Assembly: GCA_001917895.1 (NCBI GenBank)
Contig: MNEW01000010.1
Coordinates: 1 to 37,967 of the forward strand
DNA from: Actinobacteria bacterium 13_1_40CM_66_12
Lineage (GTDB): Bacteria; Chloroflexota; Dormibacteria; Dormibacterales; Dormibacteraceae
Reading direction: 5' to 3'
Length of the DNA stretch: 37,967 nt
This document shows, piece by piece, positions 1 through 7,741 of the stretch. Position numbers and translations under genes: made by a program. How positions within the stretch are numbered: the first letter of the stretch is position 1; each line of letters begins with the position of its first letter. The notes beneath the pieces are model-generated. The model was given only the letters and a program-made list of their open reading frames with translations, ran no database searches and was not told the origin of the DNA.

Positions 1-224
1 CAGAAGATCGCGGCGTGCATCAGGCCGGGGAGCAGGCGCTGCAGCAGCTTGCTCTGGCCGACCACTACCACGGCTTCAGCTTTGGCGCGTGCCGGAATGT
101 CGTCGAATCGAGCCGCCGGCTTGCCGCTGCGCACCAGCCGGTAGAGCCACTGTGCGCGGCGCGCGAAGAGAGCGACCGCCCCCGCGAGCACGATTGCGAG
201 CGCAGCCGCGGCGACAGGATTCAT
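1..224 (-). CDS. Membrane (Fe-S)-binding oxidoreductase, N-terminal part (partial)
   Basis: Only the first 74 codons are present; the gene runs off the left edge. The visible protein starts MNPVAAAALAIVLAG, a hydrophobic helix followed by a basic stretch (FARRAQWLYRLVRSGK). It ends with KLLQRLLPGLMHAAIF, a pattern typical of the nitrate-reductase-gamma-like membrane domain in ETF-associated heterodisulfide-reductase-like Fe-S proteins. In that family a cytochrome b-like membrane domain is followed by 4Fe-4S and CCG domains, which carry electrons from ETF to quinone. The ATG overlaps the etfA stop by 4 bp, so it is co-translated with ETF. The Fe-S and CCG motifs lie outside the window, so the assignment rests on the N-terminus and the context. 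Confidence 0.72.
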   Translation of the reverse strand, partial: MNPVAAAALAIVLAGAVALFARRAQWLYRLVRSGKPAARFDDIPARAKAEAVVVVGQSKLLQRLLPGLMHAAIF

Positions 225-1099
225 TTGGTTTTGCGAATCTCGGCGGAGATGGCGGGCACGATCTCCTTCAAATCTCCGATCACCGCATAGTCCGAGTTCT
301 GCATGATCGGCGCCTCGGCGTCGGCGTTGATGGCGAGGATGCGCTTCGCAGCCTTGCATCCCGCCATGTGCTGGGTGGCGCCGGAGATCCCGCACGCGAT
401 GTAAAGGTCCGGGGCGATCTTGGTGCCGGTCTGCCCGACCTGGTCTGAGTGCGGCCGCCAGCCGGCGCTCGTCACCACGCGCGAACAGCCGACGGCGCCG
501 CCCAGCAAGCCGGCCAGCTCCTCGATGATCGCGAAGCCTTCCTTGGAGCCAACCCCGCGGCCACCACTGACGACGACCTTCGCCTCCGCCAGCGAAACGC
601 CACCGCCGGCGGCGTCGACGTGGTCTTTGACCTGCACCACCAGGTCCGCGGGGTCGATCTGCGCCAGATACGGCTTCAGGTCGACGTCGATGGGCGTCGG
701 CCCCTCGGTCACGCGGACGGTGTGCGGCGCAACGGTGATCAGGGCACGAGGACCCCGGAGCAGCGCGTTCTCGAACAGGCTGCCGCCCCACCGCTGTCGT
801 ACGACGCCCACCGGGTCGCCAGGCTCGGCCGCGATGCAGTTGGCGGCGAAGGGTAGGCCGGTGCGTGCCGCGAGCCGCGCGATGACGTCGTTGCCGCGAT
901 CCGTGCCGGCGGCAAACACCGAAGACGCGTCCAGCTCGTCAGCGGCGAGGGCACGGGCCAGGATGGCCGCGATCGCGTCAGGGGCAAACGGCTGAACCGC
1001 GTCCATGGGAACGCTGCGTAGCGGTTGGCCGAACTTGCGGGCGAGGGTCAGCATCTGGAGCGAGGCGTCGTTGTTCTCCATCAGGACAAGTACGGTCAC
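221..1099 (-). CDS. etfA: Electron transfer flavoprotein subunit alpha (FixB-like)
   Basis: About 292 residues. ETF alpha binds FAD and, with ETF beta, carries electrons from flavin dehydrogenases to a membrane oxidoreductase. The C-terminal FAD domain is clear: VVVSGGRGVGSKEGF, then GWRPHSDQVGQTG, GISGATQHMAG, and AINADAEAPI near the end. The N-terminal half is the usual divergent Rossmann-like domain. I place the start at GTG 1099 (VTVLVLMENND), which matches the family N-terminus. A longer in-frame extension to 1153 would overlap the end of etfB and looks non-native. It lies between etfB upstream and the Fe-S oxidoreductase downstream (4-bp overlap). The gene looks intact, unlike its partner etfB. 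Confidence 0.93.
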   Translation of the reverse strand: MTVLVLMENNDASLQMLTLARKFGQPLRSVPMDAVQPFAPDAIAAILARALAADELDASSVFAAGTDRGNDVIARLAARTGLPFAANCIAAEPGDPVGVVRQRWGGSLFENALLRGPRALITVAPHTVRVTEGPTPIDVDLKPYLAQIDPADLVVQVKDHVDAAGGGVSLAEAKVVVSGGRGVGSKEGFAIIEELAGLLGGAVGCSRVVTSAGWRPHSDQVGQTGTKIAPDLYIACGISGATQHMAGCKAAKRILAINADAEAPIMQNSDYAVIGDLKEIVPAISAEIRKTK

Positions 1100-1136
1100 A
1101 GGGGTCCCCGGAAAATCGTCAGATTTTTTGGGGTGA

Positions 1137-1824
1137 TCACAAGACACCCACACTTCGCAGCATCTCGACCACAGCCGGTGCGGCCGCAGCCCCGTTTCCC
1201 AACACCTCGGCGCGCCTGCCCTGGCCCGGCGGCACCTCGAGGCGGACCAGCTCCAACTGCGCGGGCGGCCTCGCCGGCGTCGACGTTGCCACCGGCTTGC
1301 GGCTCGCGCGCATGCGACCCGGCACCGACGGATATCGAGGCAGGTTCAAGCCCTCTTTGACCGTCAGCACGACAGGCGTCGGCACCATGTAGACGTCGCG
1401 ACCGCCATCGACCTCCTGCTCGCAGCGCAGCGAGCCGCCCTCGACTGTCACGCGCTTGAGCCCGGTCACACACGGTCGCCCCAGTGCCCGCGCCACCCGC
1501 AGGCCGACCTGGAAGCCACCCGAGTCCGCGGATTCATTGCCGAAGAAGATGACGTCGAACGGACCGGAGGCCGTTTCGTCGGCACGAACGGCTTCCTCGA
1601 TCGCCGCGGCCGTCGCCTCGCCATCCCACTCGGCGCCCGAGCGTCAGCACGACCGACTCACCGCCATTGGCCTCGACCAGCCGCACCGCCTCCTCGACCC
1701 CGCACTCCTCGTGGGGGCTGATGGTGAACCCGAGATGTCGCGTCTCGAGCGACATCGAATCGGCGGCGAGCACCATCTTGCCGCCGGTAAATGGCACGCG
1801 TTTGACGCAGACCAGGATCCTCAC
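1137..1824 (-). pseudogene. etfB: Electron transfer flavoprotein subunit beta with internal out-of-frame deletion
   Basis: The N-terminal part reads MRILVCVKRVPFTGG to ESVVLTLG and is typical ETF beta. From about 1640 downward the same frame turns into nonsense. A second frame, running to the TGA at 1137, resumes with AEWDGEATAAAIEEAVRADE, FFGNESADSGGFQVGLRVARALG and the family C-terminus (KEGLNLPRYPSVPGR). ETF beta proteins normally carry about 27 residues between LTLG and this point, covering the EEAxEQLRxALAxGxDRAxLL helix. These are absent and the frame changes, giving an estimated loss of about 77 bp around 1630-1645. The GTG start overlaps the stop of the upstream FAD-GcvT gene by 4 bp. 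As given, it cannot encode full ETF beta; an assembly error is possible. Confidence 0.82.
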
Positions 1825-4340
1825 GAGCGGATGCGCGTGTTCTCCGGATCGAAGAGTGGAGTGGAGCCGACGACCGCGACCGTCACCGGGTAGCGTTCGC
1901 CCATGTACTGGACCGCAAGCTGGGCGCCCGCCACCGCGTGCTCTGGCGGCAGGTATGACATGAGGATGTGCTTGCCGACCGATGGCCCGGCGCCGGCGCT
2001 GGTGACGTATGAACGGCGGCCCCGGCCGTCGACGACCGGCGCCCCGTCACGGGTCAGTATCGGCTCGCGCCCGAGCATGTAGCGCTTCTCGCCGCTCTTC
2101 GACCTGTGGTCGTCGACGGTGAGCGTGCACATGACGGCCGCAGGCTCTTCCTCGCGCTGGCGCAGGTGCGCCTCCTTGCCTACGAAATCCTCGGCCTTGA
2201 CGCGCGGCGCCTGCATGCCCGCCTCGACCACGTTGTACTCGGTCTCGAGCTCGTTGCCGTGCGCCCGATAGCACTTCTCCAGCCGGCCGGTGGTGCCGTA
2301 CACCCCGATGCCGCACGCGGCAAGGCCGAAAGGACGGCCCGCTTCCCACAGCATGTCCCAGAGGCGCAGGCCCTGCTCGATGGGCACGTACAGCTCCCAA
2401 CCCAGGTCGCCGACATAGGAGATCCGCGAGGCCAGGACCCGCACCGTGCCGACGTCGATGACCCTGCAGGTGCCGAACTTGAAGCCTTCGTTGGAGACAT
2501 CGTCGCCGGTCGCCGAGGCAAGAATGTCGCGCGCGCGAGGGCCCCACAGCCCCACCGTGGTCATCGATGAGGTGAGGTCGAACAGCTGCGCTGATCCGTC
2601 CGCGGGCAGGTGGTCGCCGAACCACTTCTTGTCGGACATCCCGGCCGCGCCGCCGGTGACGACACGGAAGTGGTCGTCGCCGAGCCGCATGATCGTGAGG
2701 TCGGACTTGAAGCCGCCGTTGGGGCTGAGCACCGGCGTGTAGACGTTCCTGCCAGAGGGCACGTCCATCTGCCGGAGGGTCACCTTCTGCACCGCCCCCA
2801 GCGCGCCCGGGCCCTCGATATCGAAGATCGTGAAGGCCGAGAGGTCGAAGAGACCTGCGCGCTCACGCATCGCGAGGTGCTCGGCGTTGATGAGCGGCGA
2901 CCACCATCGCGACTCCCATTCCGAGGTGCGTCGCGTGACGCGATCCCCGAACTCCTCGAGGAGCGGAGCGTTCGACTCGTACCACATGGGGCGCTCCCAG
3001 CCGGCGGTCTCGAAGAACATCGCCCCGAGCTCACGCTCTCGCTCGTGGAAGGGAGCGAGGCGCACGTCGCGATTGGAAGCCCACTGCTCGCTGGGGTGGA
3101 CGATGCCGTAGGTCTTGTTGAACCCCTCAGCAGCTCTCGCGCGCACGTGCGCGCGCGTCTTTTGGTGCTCGTGGAAGCGGGCGATGTCCGAAGAGTGGAG
3201 GTCGATCTCGGACTCGCCATGGGTCATCCATTCCGCGAGCGCCTTGCCCGTACCGGGGCCCTCCTTGACCCAAACCGCCGCCGCCGACCACAAGCCCTTG
3301 ACGTCCGGGGACTCACCGAGCACCGGCATCCCGTCCGGTGTGAGCGAGAGGATGCCGTTGATCGCGTATTTCACGCCCACCTTCTCATCGCCGACGATCT
3401 CCGGCATCAGCTCGAGCGCGTGCTGCATCTGGAGCTCGAAGTCCGGCTGCGTGAAGGGGAACTCCGTCGGCGAGAGGGCGGCACGCTCGATCGGCGGGAT
3501 GTCCTCGGGGTCGTAAAGGATCGGCCGGTGGGCGTACGAGCCGATCTCGAGGTCGCCGCCCGCCTGGCGCTCGTACATGTTGGTGTCCATGTCACGGACG
3601 ATCGGTACCTCGATGTCGCCCCTGGCGCCGGCAAAACGAGGCACCGGGCCGACGTCGATCATCTGGTGCACCGCCGGCGTGAGCGGGATGCGGGCGCCGG
3701 CCATGCGCGCGACGCGCGGGCTCCAGACGCCGCACGTGATCACGACGGTCTCGGCCTCGATCTCCCCGCCGGTGGTGCGCACGCAGCGAACGTGGCCGCG
3801 CTCCACGTCGATCCCCACCACCTCGGTATTCGCCACCACCTGCAGGGCGCCCGACGCCTGAGCGCGCTCGCGCATGATCGTGCCCGCGCGCAGCGAGTCG
3901 ACGACGCCGACGCCAGGCGTGTAGAAGCCGCCGAGGATGATCGTCTCGTCGATGAACGGGACTAGCTCCTTGACCTCGGCGGGGCTGACGAGTGAGGTCG
4001 GCTCGATGCCCCACGACGCCGCCGAGGACATGCGTCGGGTGAGCTCCTGCAGGCGCTCCCTGGTCCGGGCGACCTCGATGCCGCCCGACTGCGTGAAGAC
4101 GCCCATCTCCCGGTACTGGTCGACGCTCTCGACCGTGAGGGCGGTCATCTCCTTGGAGTGGTCGACGAGGTAGATGAAGTTCGACGCGTGGCCGGTCGAT
4201 CCACCCGGGTTCGGCAGCGGTCCCTTGTCGATGAGGACGACGTCTTTCCAGCCCAGCCGGCAGAGGTGATAGGCGACGCTGTTGCCGACGATGCCGCAGC
4301 CGATGACGACGGCGCGGGCATGTGCGGGCAGGTTGATCAA
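1821..4340 (-). CDS. FAD-dependent oxidoreductase/GcvT fusion (dimethylglycine or sarcosine dehydrogenase-like)
   Basis: 839 residues, the usual length of the DMGDH/SARDH family. Residues 10-25 hold the dinucleotide motif GCGIVGNSVAYHL. His51 in STGHASN sits where family members attach FAD covalently. The DAO domain runs to about 380, followed by a linker domain. A GcvT-type folate-binding domain spans about 440-720 (ERAGLFDLSAFTIFDIEGPGA) and a GcvT C-terminal barrel about 730-825. Such enzymes oxidatively demethylate N-methyl glycines, pass the one-carbon unit to tetrahydrofolate and give electrons to ETF, encoded directly downstream. It starts with TTG at 4340 behind a strong GGAGGGAG ribosome site. 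The exact substrate (dimethylglycine, sarcosine or another secondary/tertiary amine) cannot be read from the sequence. Confidence 0.88.
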   Translation of the reverse strand: MINLPAHARAVVIGCGIVGNSVAYHLCRLGWKDVVLIDKGPLPNPGGSTGHASNFIYLVDHSKEMTALTVESVDQYREMGVFTQSGGIEVARTRERLQELTRRMSSAASWGIEPTSLVSPAEVKELVPFIDETIILGGFYTPGVGVVDSLRAGTIMRERAQASGALQVVANTEVVGIDVERGHVRCVRTTGGEIEAETVVITCGVWSPRVARMAGARIPLTPAVHQMIDVGPVPRFAGARGDIEVPIVRDMDTNMYERQAGGDLEIGSYAHRPILYDPEDIPPIERAALSPTEFPFTQPDFELQMQHALELMPEIVGDEKVGVKYAINGILSLTPDGMPVLGESPDVKGLWSAAAVWVKEGPGTGKALAEWMTHGESEIDLHSSDIARFHEHQKTRAHVRARAAEGFNKTYGIVHPSEQWASNRDVRLAPFHERERELGAMFFETAGWERPMWYESNAPLLEEFGDRVTRRTSEWESRWWSPLINAEHLAMRERAGLFDLSAFTIFDIEGPGALGAVQKVTLRQMDVPSGRNVYTPVLSPNGGFKSDLTIMRLGDDHFRVVTGGAAGMSDKKWFGDHLPADGSAQLFDLTSSMTTVGLWGPRARDILASATGDDVSNEGFKFGTCRVIDVGTVRVLASRISYVGDLGWELYVPIEQGLRLWDMLWEAGRPFGLAACGIGVYGTTGRLEKCYRAHGNELETEYNVVEAGMQAPRVKAEDFVGKEAHLRQREEEPAAVMCTLTVDDHRSKSGEKRYMLGREPILTRDGAPVVDGRGRRSYVTSAGAGPSVGKHILMSYLPPEHAVAGAQLAVQYMGERYPVTVAVVGSTPLFDPENTRIRS

Positions 4341-4356
4341 ATCGCGTCTCCCTCCT

Positions 4357-5046
4357 CTAGTCCGGCTGGTAGGGTGAGCGGACCTCCTCGGGCAGCTCGT
4401 ACCAGCGCATGCGATCGCCCACCTGGGCCCCTCGGTCGCCCTCCAGCTCGTCCAGCGTTTCTCGCAGCTTGCCGATGTTCACCTGCAGCGTCCGGTACAT
4501 ACCCCAGTCGTCCGCCGCAACCTTGGCCACGTACGCGCAATCGATGCACTCGTCGTCTTCGCGCTTGACCACCTGGTGATCGAGAAGCAACGCCGTGAGG
4601 TCGACCAGGTCTTTTCGATTGACCTCGTAGATTTGCAGCTTGCTCAGCAGCAGGTCCGCGGGGCTGGCGCACGGACCGTCGCCGTCGAGGCGGCCGCGCA
4701 GATCGATCACGTGGGACATCTGGATGATGTCGATGAAGATGTCGATCTGCCGGCTGTGGTCCGTGTCGTAGAAGTACAGGCGCCGATCCCCTTGCATGAG
4801 GTTGAAGCGCTCATTGGCCTCATAGCCGAGGGATGGAAACAGCGTCTGCACGGCCTGGCGGTCTTTCTTGCGAATGGCGTAGTCGAGGTCGCCGTACTTG
4901 CGCTTCAGCGGCGGCTTGCGCGCGCTGGGCGAGCTGAGGTTGATCCCGGCGCCGCCCAGCAGCTTGGCCTTGACGCCGACTGCCTTGGCCGCCGTAGCGA
5001 TTCGCCCGGCCTCATCGATCGGGTCCTCGAGCGGCCCGTTCGTCAC
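4357..5046 (-). CDS. Nucleotidyltransferase-fold protein, function unknown
   Basis: 229 residues. The sequence has the core signature of the nucleotidyltransferase superfamily: a glycine loop LLGGAGI (about 29-35), then YGDLDYAI with the Asp pair D53/D55, and a third acidic residue in QIDIFID (D102). The rest is helical, with a run of leucines (ASPADLLLSKLQIYE) like that in AbiEii or DUF6036-type proteins. No specific family is certain. The GTG start overlaps the aldehyde dehydrogenase stop by 4 bp, and the stop lies 16 bp before the FAD-GcvT start, so it is embedded in a catabolic operon where such a protein is unexpected. It could modify a substrate or act as half of a regulatory or toxin-like pair, but no antitoxin-like neighbour is seen. 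Confidence 0.75.
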   Translation of the reverse strand: MTNGPLEDPIDEAGRIATAAKAVGVKAKLLGGAGINLSSPSARKPPLKRKYGDLDYAIRKKDRQAVQTLFPSLGYEANERFNLMQGDRRLYFYDTDHSRQIDIFIDIIQMSHVIDLRGRLDGDGPCASPADLLLSKLQIYEVNRKDLVDLTALLLDHQVVKREDDECIDCAYVAKVAADDWGMYRTLQVNIGKLRETLDELEGDRGAQVGDRMRWYELPEEVRSPYQPD

Positions 5047-6509
5047 GCGTCCTCGACCTCGATGACGATCGTCTTCAGGTCGCTCATCTGCTCGAGCGCG
5101 AAGCGCCCGCCAACCCTGCCGATGCCGCTTCGCTTGCCCGCGCGTCCGCCAAATGGAAGGTGAGCCTCCCAGTAGTTGGACGACTCGTTGATGTTCACCC
5201 AGCCCATGTCGAGGCCGTCGGCAAAGCGCAGCGCGCGCGAGAGGTCCTTCGTGTAAACGGCGCCGAGCAGCCCGTATGGCGAATCGTTGGCCAGGGCGAG
5301 CGCCTGCGCCTCGTCGCGGAACTTGATCACCGGTGCAATCGGTCCGAACGTCTCCTCGAGGCTCACCCGCATCTTCGGCTGCACGCCGTCGAGGATGGTC
5401 GCCGGGTAGTAGAGCCGCGTGGGGAAGCCTTCGGCCCGCTTGCCGCCCATGACGACGCGTGCGCCGTTCGTCACCGCATCTGCCACGTGTTCGTCCATCT
5501 TCGTCGCGACGCCTTCGTTGTTCAGCGGGCCGAGCGTCGTCTCAGGCGCGAACGGGTCTCCCAGGCGCAGCGTCCGCGCCGCGGCTTCGAGACGCTCGAG
5601 GAACTCGTCGTGCGCGCTTTCCTGGACCAGGATCCGCTCGCCGGCGGTACAGCTTTGGCCCGCGCACAGGTAGCACCCGACGATCGTGCCCTCGACCGCC
5701 TTCGCCAGGTCGGCGTCGCCGAACACCACGATCGGTCCGTTGCCGCCGAGCTCCAGCATCACGTGCTTGCCCGCTGCGCGGCGGGCGACCGATGCGCCCG
5801 TCTCGGTCGAGCCGACGAAGCCGACGCCGTCCACCAGCTCGTGGCCCGCGACCTCATCGCCAACTTCGGCACCCGGGCCCGTGACGAGGTTGATGGCGCC
5901 GTCCGGCAGATCGGCCTCGGCCATGCACTCCATCAATGCCACCGAGATGACGCTCGTCGACGATGCTGGCGTCCATACCACCGTATTGCCGGCCGCGAGG
6001 GCCGGGGCAATCAGCTCGGCGGCCATGGTCAGCGGCCAGTTCCAGGGCGTGATGATCCCGTAGACGCCGCGCGGATAGTGGCGCGCCAGGACGAGCTTGC
6101 TCGGGCTGGCGGATGGAAGCACGCGACCCTCCAGCCGCTTCAGGTCCTCGGCCGCGATGCGGAAATACTCGGCGGCTTCGTCGACCTCGCCGAGCGCCTC
6201 CGCCACCAGCGGCTTGCCCTGGTCGAGCGTGAGAGTGCGGCCCAGCTCATCCCGGCGGCGCTCGATGGCCTCCGCGATGCGGTGCAGCCGCCGCGAACGC
6301 TCGAAACCCTTCAGCGCCGCCATCGGCTTTCTGGCGCGGTGCGCGGCCTCGATCGCCTTCTTCGCATCGGCGCGGGTGCCCTTCGGCACGTGGGCGATCA
6401 CCTCTCCCGTGGCCGGGCTGACGGCATCGAAATGCTTGCCGCTCTCGGAATCGATCCACTTACCGTCGACGAACATCTTCTTCACCGAGCGGGCGACGTC
6501 GATGGTCAT
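5043..6509 (-). CDS. NAD(P)-dependent aldehyde dehydrogenase
   Basis: 488 residues, full length for the ALDH superfamily, which oxidises aldehydes to acids. Visible catalytic features are PWNWP with Asn157, the general base Glu253 in MLELGGN, and the nucleophile Cys287 in CAGQSCTAGERI. The cofactor-binding Lys of the usual VVxKP motif is replaced by Thr (VVWTPASS, about residue 180), which could alter NAD/NADP preference. The ATG overlaps the alcohol dehydrogenase stop by 4 bp, and the downstream nucleotidyltransferase-like gene overlaps its stop. The adjacent Fe-type alcohol dehydrogenase suggests a two-step alcohol to aldehyde to acid route, possibly on an amine-derived carbon skeleton. The substrate is not known. 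Confidence 0.93.
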   Translation of the reverse strand: MTIDVARSVKKMFVDGKWIDSESGKHFDAVSPATGEVIAHVPKGTRADAKKAIEAAHRARKPMAALKGFERSRRLHRIAEAIERRRDELGRTLTLDQGKPLVAEALGEVDEAAEYFRIAAEDLKRLEGRVLPSASPSKLVLARHYPRGVYGIITPWNWPLTMAAELIAPALAAGNTVVWTPASSTSVISVALMECMAEADLPDGAINLVTGPGAEVGDEVAGHELVDGVGFVGSTETGASVARRAAGKHVMLELGGNGPIVVFGDADLAKAVEGTIVGCYLCAGQSCTAGERILVQESAHDEFLERLEAAARTLRLGDPFAPETTLGPLNNEGVATKMDEHVADAVTNGARVVMGGKRAEGFPTRLYYPATILDGVQPKMRVSLEETFGPIAPVIKFRDEAQALALANDSPYGLLGAVYTKDLSRALRFADGLDMGWVNINESSNYWEAHLPFGGRAGKRSGIGRVGGRFALEQMSDLKTIVIEVEDA

Positions 6510-7693
6510 TTCCTAGCTCCCTGGCCAAGGTCGAATGCGCGCGCGTAAATTCGACGGTACGCGGATGCATCGACGTCGCGCGGGTTGCCGATGCTCTGGG
6601 GGTCGGCCGCGGCTTTGTCCGCGAGCATCGGAATCTCATCCCTGGTGAACCCGAGCTGCTCGAGGCTCGGGATCTCCACGTCGATCGTCAGCTGGTGCAC
6701 GTACTCGACCGCCATCTCGGCGGCGCGCCACACGGTCACGTTGCGCACATCGAGCCCGAACGCCGCGGCCATCCGCGCAAAACGTTCCGGTTCGCCGGCG
6801 TGGTTGTACTCCATGACCGGGCCCAGGAGACGAGCAGTCAACGCTCCGTGCGGTGCGTCGTGCACTCCGCCGGCGGTCTGGCTCATCGCGTGCGCCGCGC
6901 CGGCCGAGTCGGTCCCGTAAGCAAGTCCGGCGAGCATCGCGGCGCCACTCATGTAGTAGCGGGCTTCGACGTTGGCTCCCTGTGAGAACGCGACCCGGAG
7001 GTAGCGCGCGACGTACTCCATCGCGAGCAACGCCACCGCGTCGGTGAACGGCTGGTGGTAGGTCATCGTGTAGCACTCGACGGCGTGGGCCAGCGCGTCC
7101 ATGCCTGTGCCGGCGGTCACCGCGGCAGGGAGCTTCACAGTGAGCTCAGGGTCTATGACGGCGACCCAGGACGCGATGTTCGGAGTGCCGCCGACGTTGA
7201 ACTTGATCTTCCGCTTCGGGTCGGTGATCACCGCCCAGAGCGTGACCTCGCTGCCGGTCCCGGCGGTGGTCGGGACGGCGATCATCGGCGGGATGCGGCT
7301 CGCGATCGGGCTCCGTCCCCATTCGTAGTCGAGGATGCTGCCGTCGTGCGCCGCCACGACCCCGATCCCCTTGGCGGTGTCCATGGAGCTTCCTCCGCCG
7401 ATGGCGACGAGGCCGTCACAGCCCTGTGAGCGGTACTCGGCTGCGCCGGCATCCACCAGCTCGACCCCCGGGTTGGCCCGGACGCGGTCGAATACGACCG
7501 GCTCGCAGTCGGCGCCGCGCAGCACCTCGAGGGCGGTGTCGAGCAAGCCCGCCGCCTTGACTCCCGGGTCGGTGACGAGCAGCGGCCGGCGGATGCCGAG
7601 CAGGCCGGCCTCCGTGCCCAGCTCGCGGATTGCGCCGAGGCGCTGTACGAGTCGGGTGGGACTCTGGTAGGTGCGAAGGGTGTATTCGAGCAT
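6506..7693 (-). CDS. Iron-containing (group III) alcohol dehydrogenase
   Basis: 395 residues, the normal family length. The NAD-binding loop is GGGSSMDTAKG (99-109). Metal ligands are visible as Asp199 and His203 (GMDALAHAVE), His268 (AAHAMSQ) and His282 (DAPHGA). The family reversibly oxidises primary alcohols or hydroxy acids with NAD. It is translationally coupled to the aldehyde dehydrogenase by a 4-bp overlap. It begins a few bases after a strong palindrome, and a -10-like TATTTC lies 6 bp before the ATG. The gene may therefore head its own transcription unit rather than depend only on the permease transcript. Confidence 0.92.
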   Translation of the reverse strand: MLEYTLRTYQSPTRLVQRLGAIRELGTEAGLLGIRRPLLVTDPGVKAAGLLDTALEVLRGADCEPVVFDRVRANPGVELVDAGAAEYRSQGCDGLVAIGGGSSMDTAKGIGVVAAHDGSILDYEWGRSPIASRIPPMIAVPTTAGTGSEVTLWAVITDPKRKIKFNVGGTPNIASWVAVIDPELTVKLPAAVTAGTGMDALAHAVECYTMTYHQPFTDAVALLAMEYVARYLRVAFSQGANVEARYYMSGAAMLAGLAYGTDSAGAAHAMSQTAGGVHDAPHGALTARLLGPVMEYNHAGEPERFARMAAAFGLDVRNVTVWRAAEMAVEYVHQLTIDVEIPSLEQLGFTRDEIPMLADKAAADPQSIGNPRDVDASAYRRIYARAFDLGQGARK

Positions 7694-7699
7694 CAGTGA

Positions 7700-7705
7700 G
7701 AAATA
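7700..7705 (-). promoter_or_regulatory. Possible -10 box of a leaderless promoter for the alcohol dehydrogenase
   Basis: On the minus strand TATTTC is followed by 6 bases and then the ATG at 7693. This is the same spacing as at other starts in this window that lack a ribosome site. It sits immediately beyond the palindrome at 7707-7732. No good -35 is visible because the palindrome occupies that region. Weak evidence on its own. Confidence 0.3.
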
Positions 7706-7706
7706 G

Positions 7707-7732
7707 GGCCGCCGGGCTCGAGCCCGGCGGCC
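7707..7732 (-). terminator. 26-bp perfect GC-rich palindrome between permease and alcohol dehydrogenase genes
   Basis: The half-site is GGCCGCCGGGCTC and its exact complement follows without a spacer. The element begins about 10 bp after the permease stop on the transcribed (minus) strand and is followed by CTATTTCTC, which is not a real U-tract. It could be a weak or Rho-assisted terminator, a processing hairpin that sets different mRNA levels on either side, or a protein-binding site. A perfect spacerless palindrome would need a few unpaired bases at the tip if it forms a hairpin. Confidence 0.6.
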
Positions 7733-7741
7733 AGTGAACTG

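Noticed and set aside
1137..1824. Programmed ribosomal frameshifting in etfB (and likewise in fabF)
   Set aside because: No slippery heptamer is seen, and a frameshift would not restore the ~27 conserved residues missing in each gene.
3138..3155. 18-bp palindrome of alternating purine/pyrimidine (CGCGCGCAC half-site), Z-DNA-like
   Set aside because: It falls in the coding sequence for the Arg/Ala linker of the FAD-GcvT protein; codon bias of Arg/Ala/His explains it.
2610..3965. Long open frame (451 codons) antisense to the FAD-GcvT gene; similar long antisense frames at 5160-6548 and 7760-9082
   Set aside because: Composition is Arg/Ala/His-rich nonsense typical of the opposite strand of high-GC genes. 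No domain motif, and the sense genes are clearly real.
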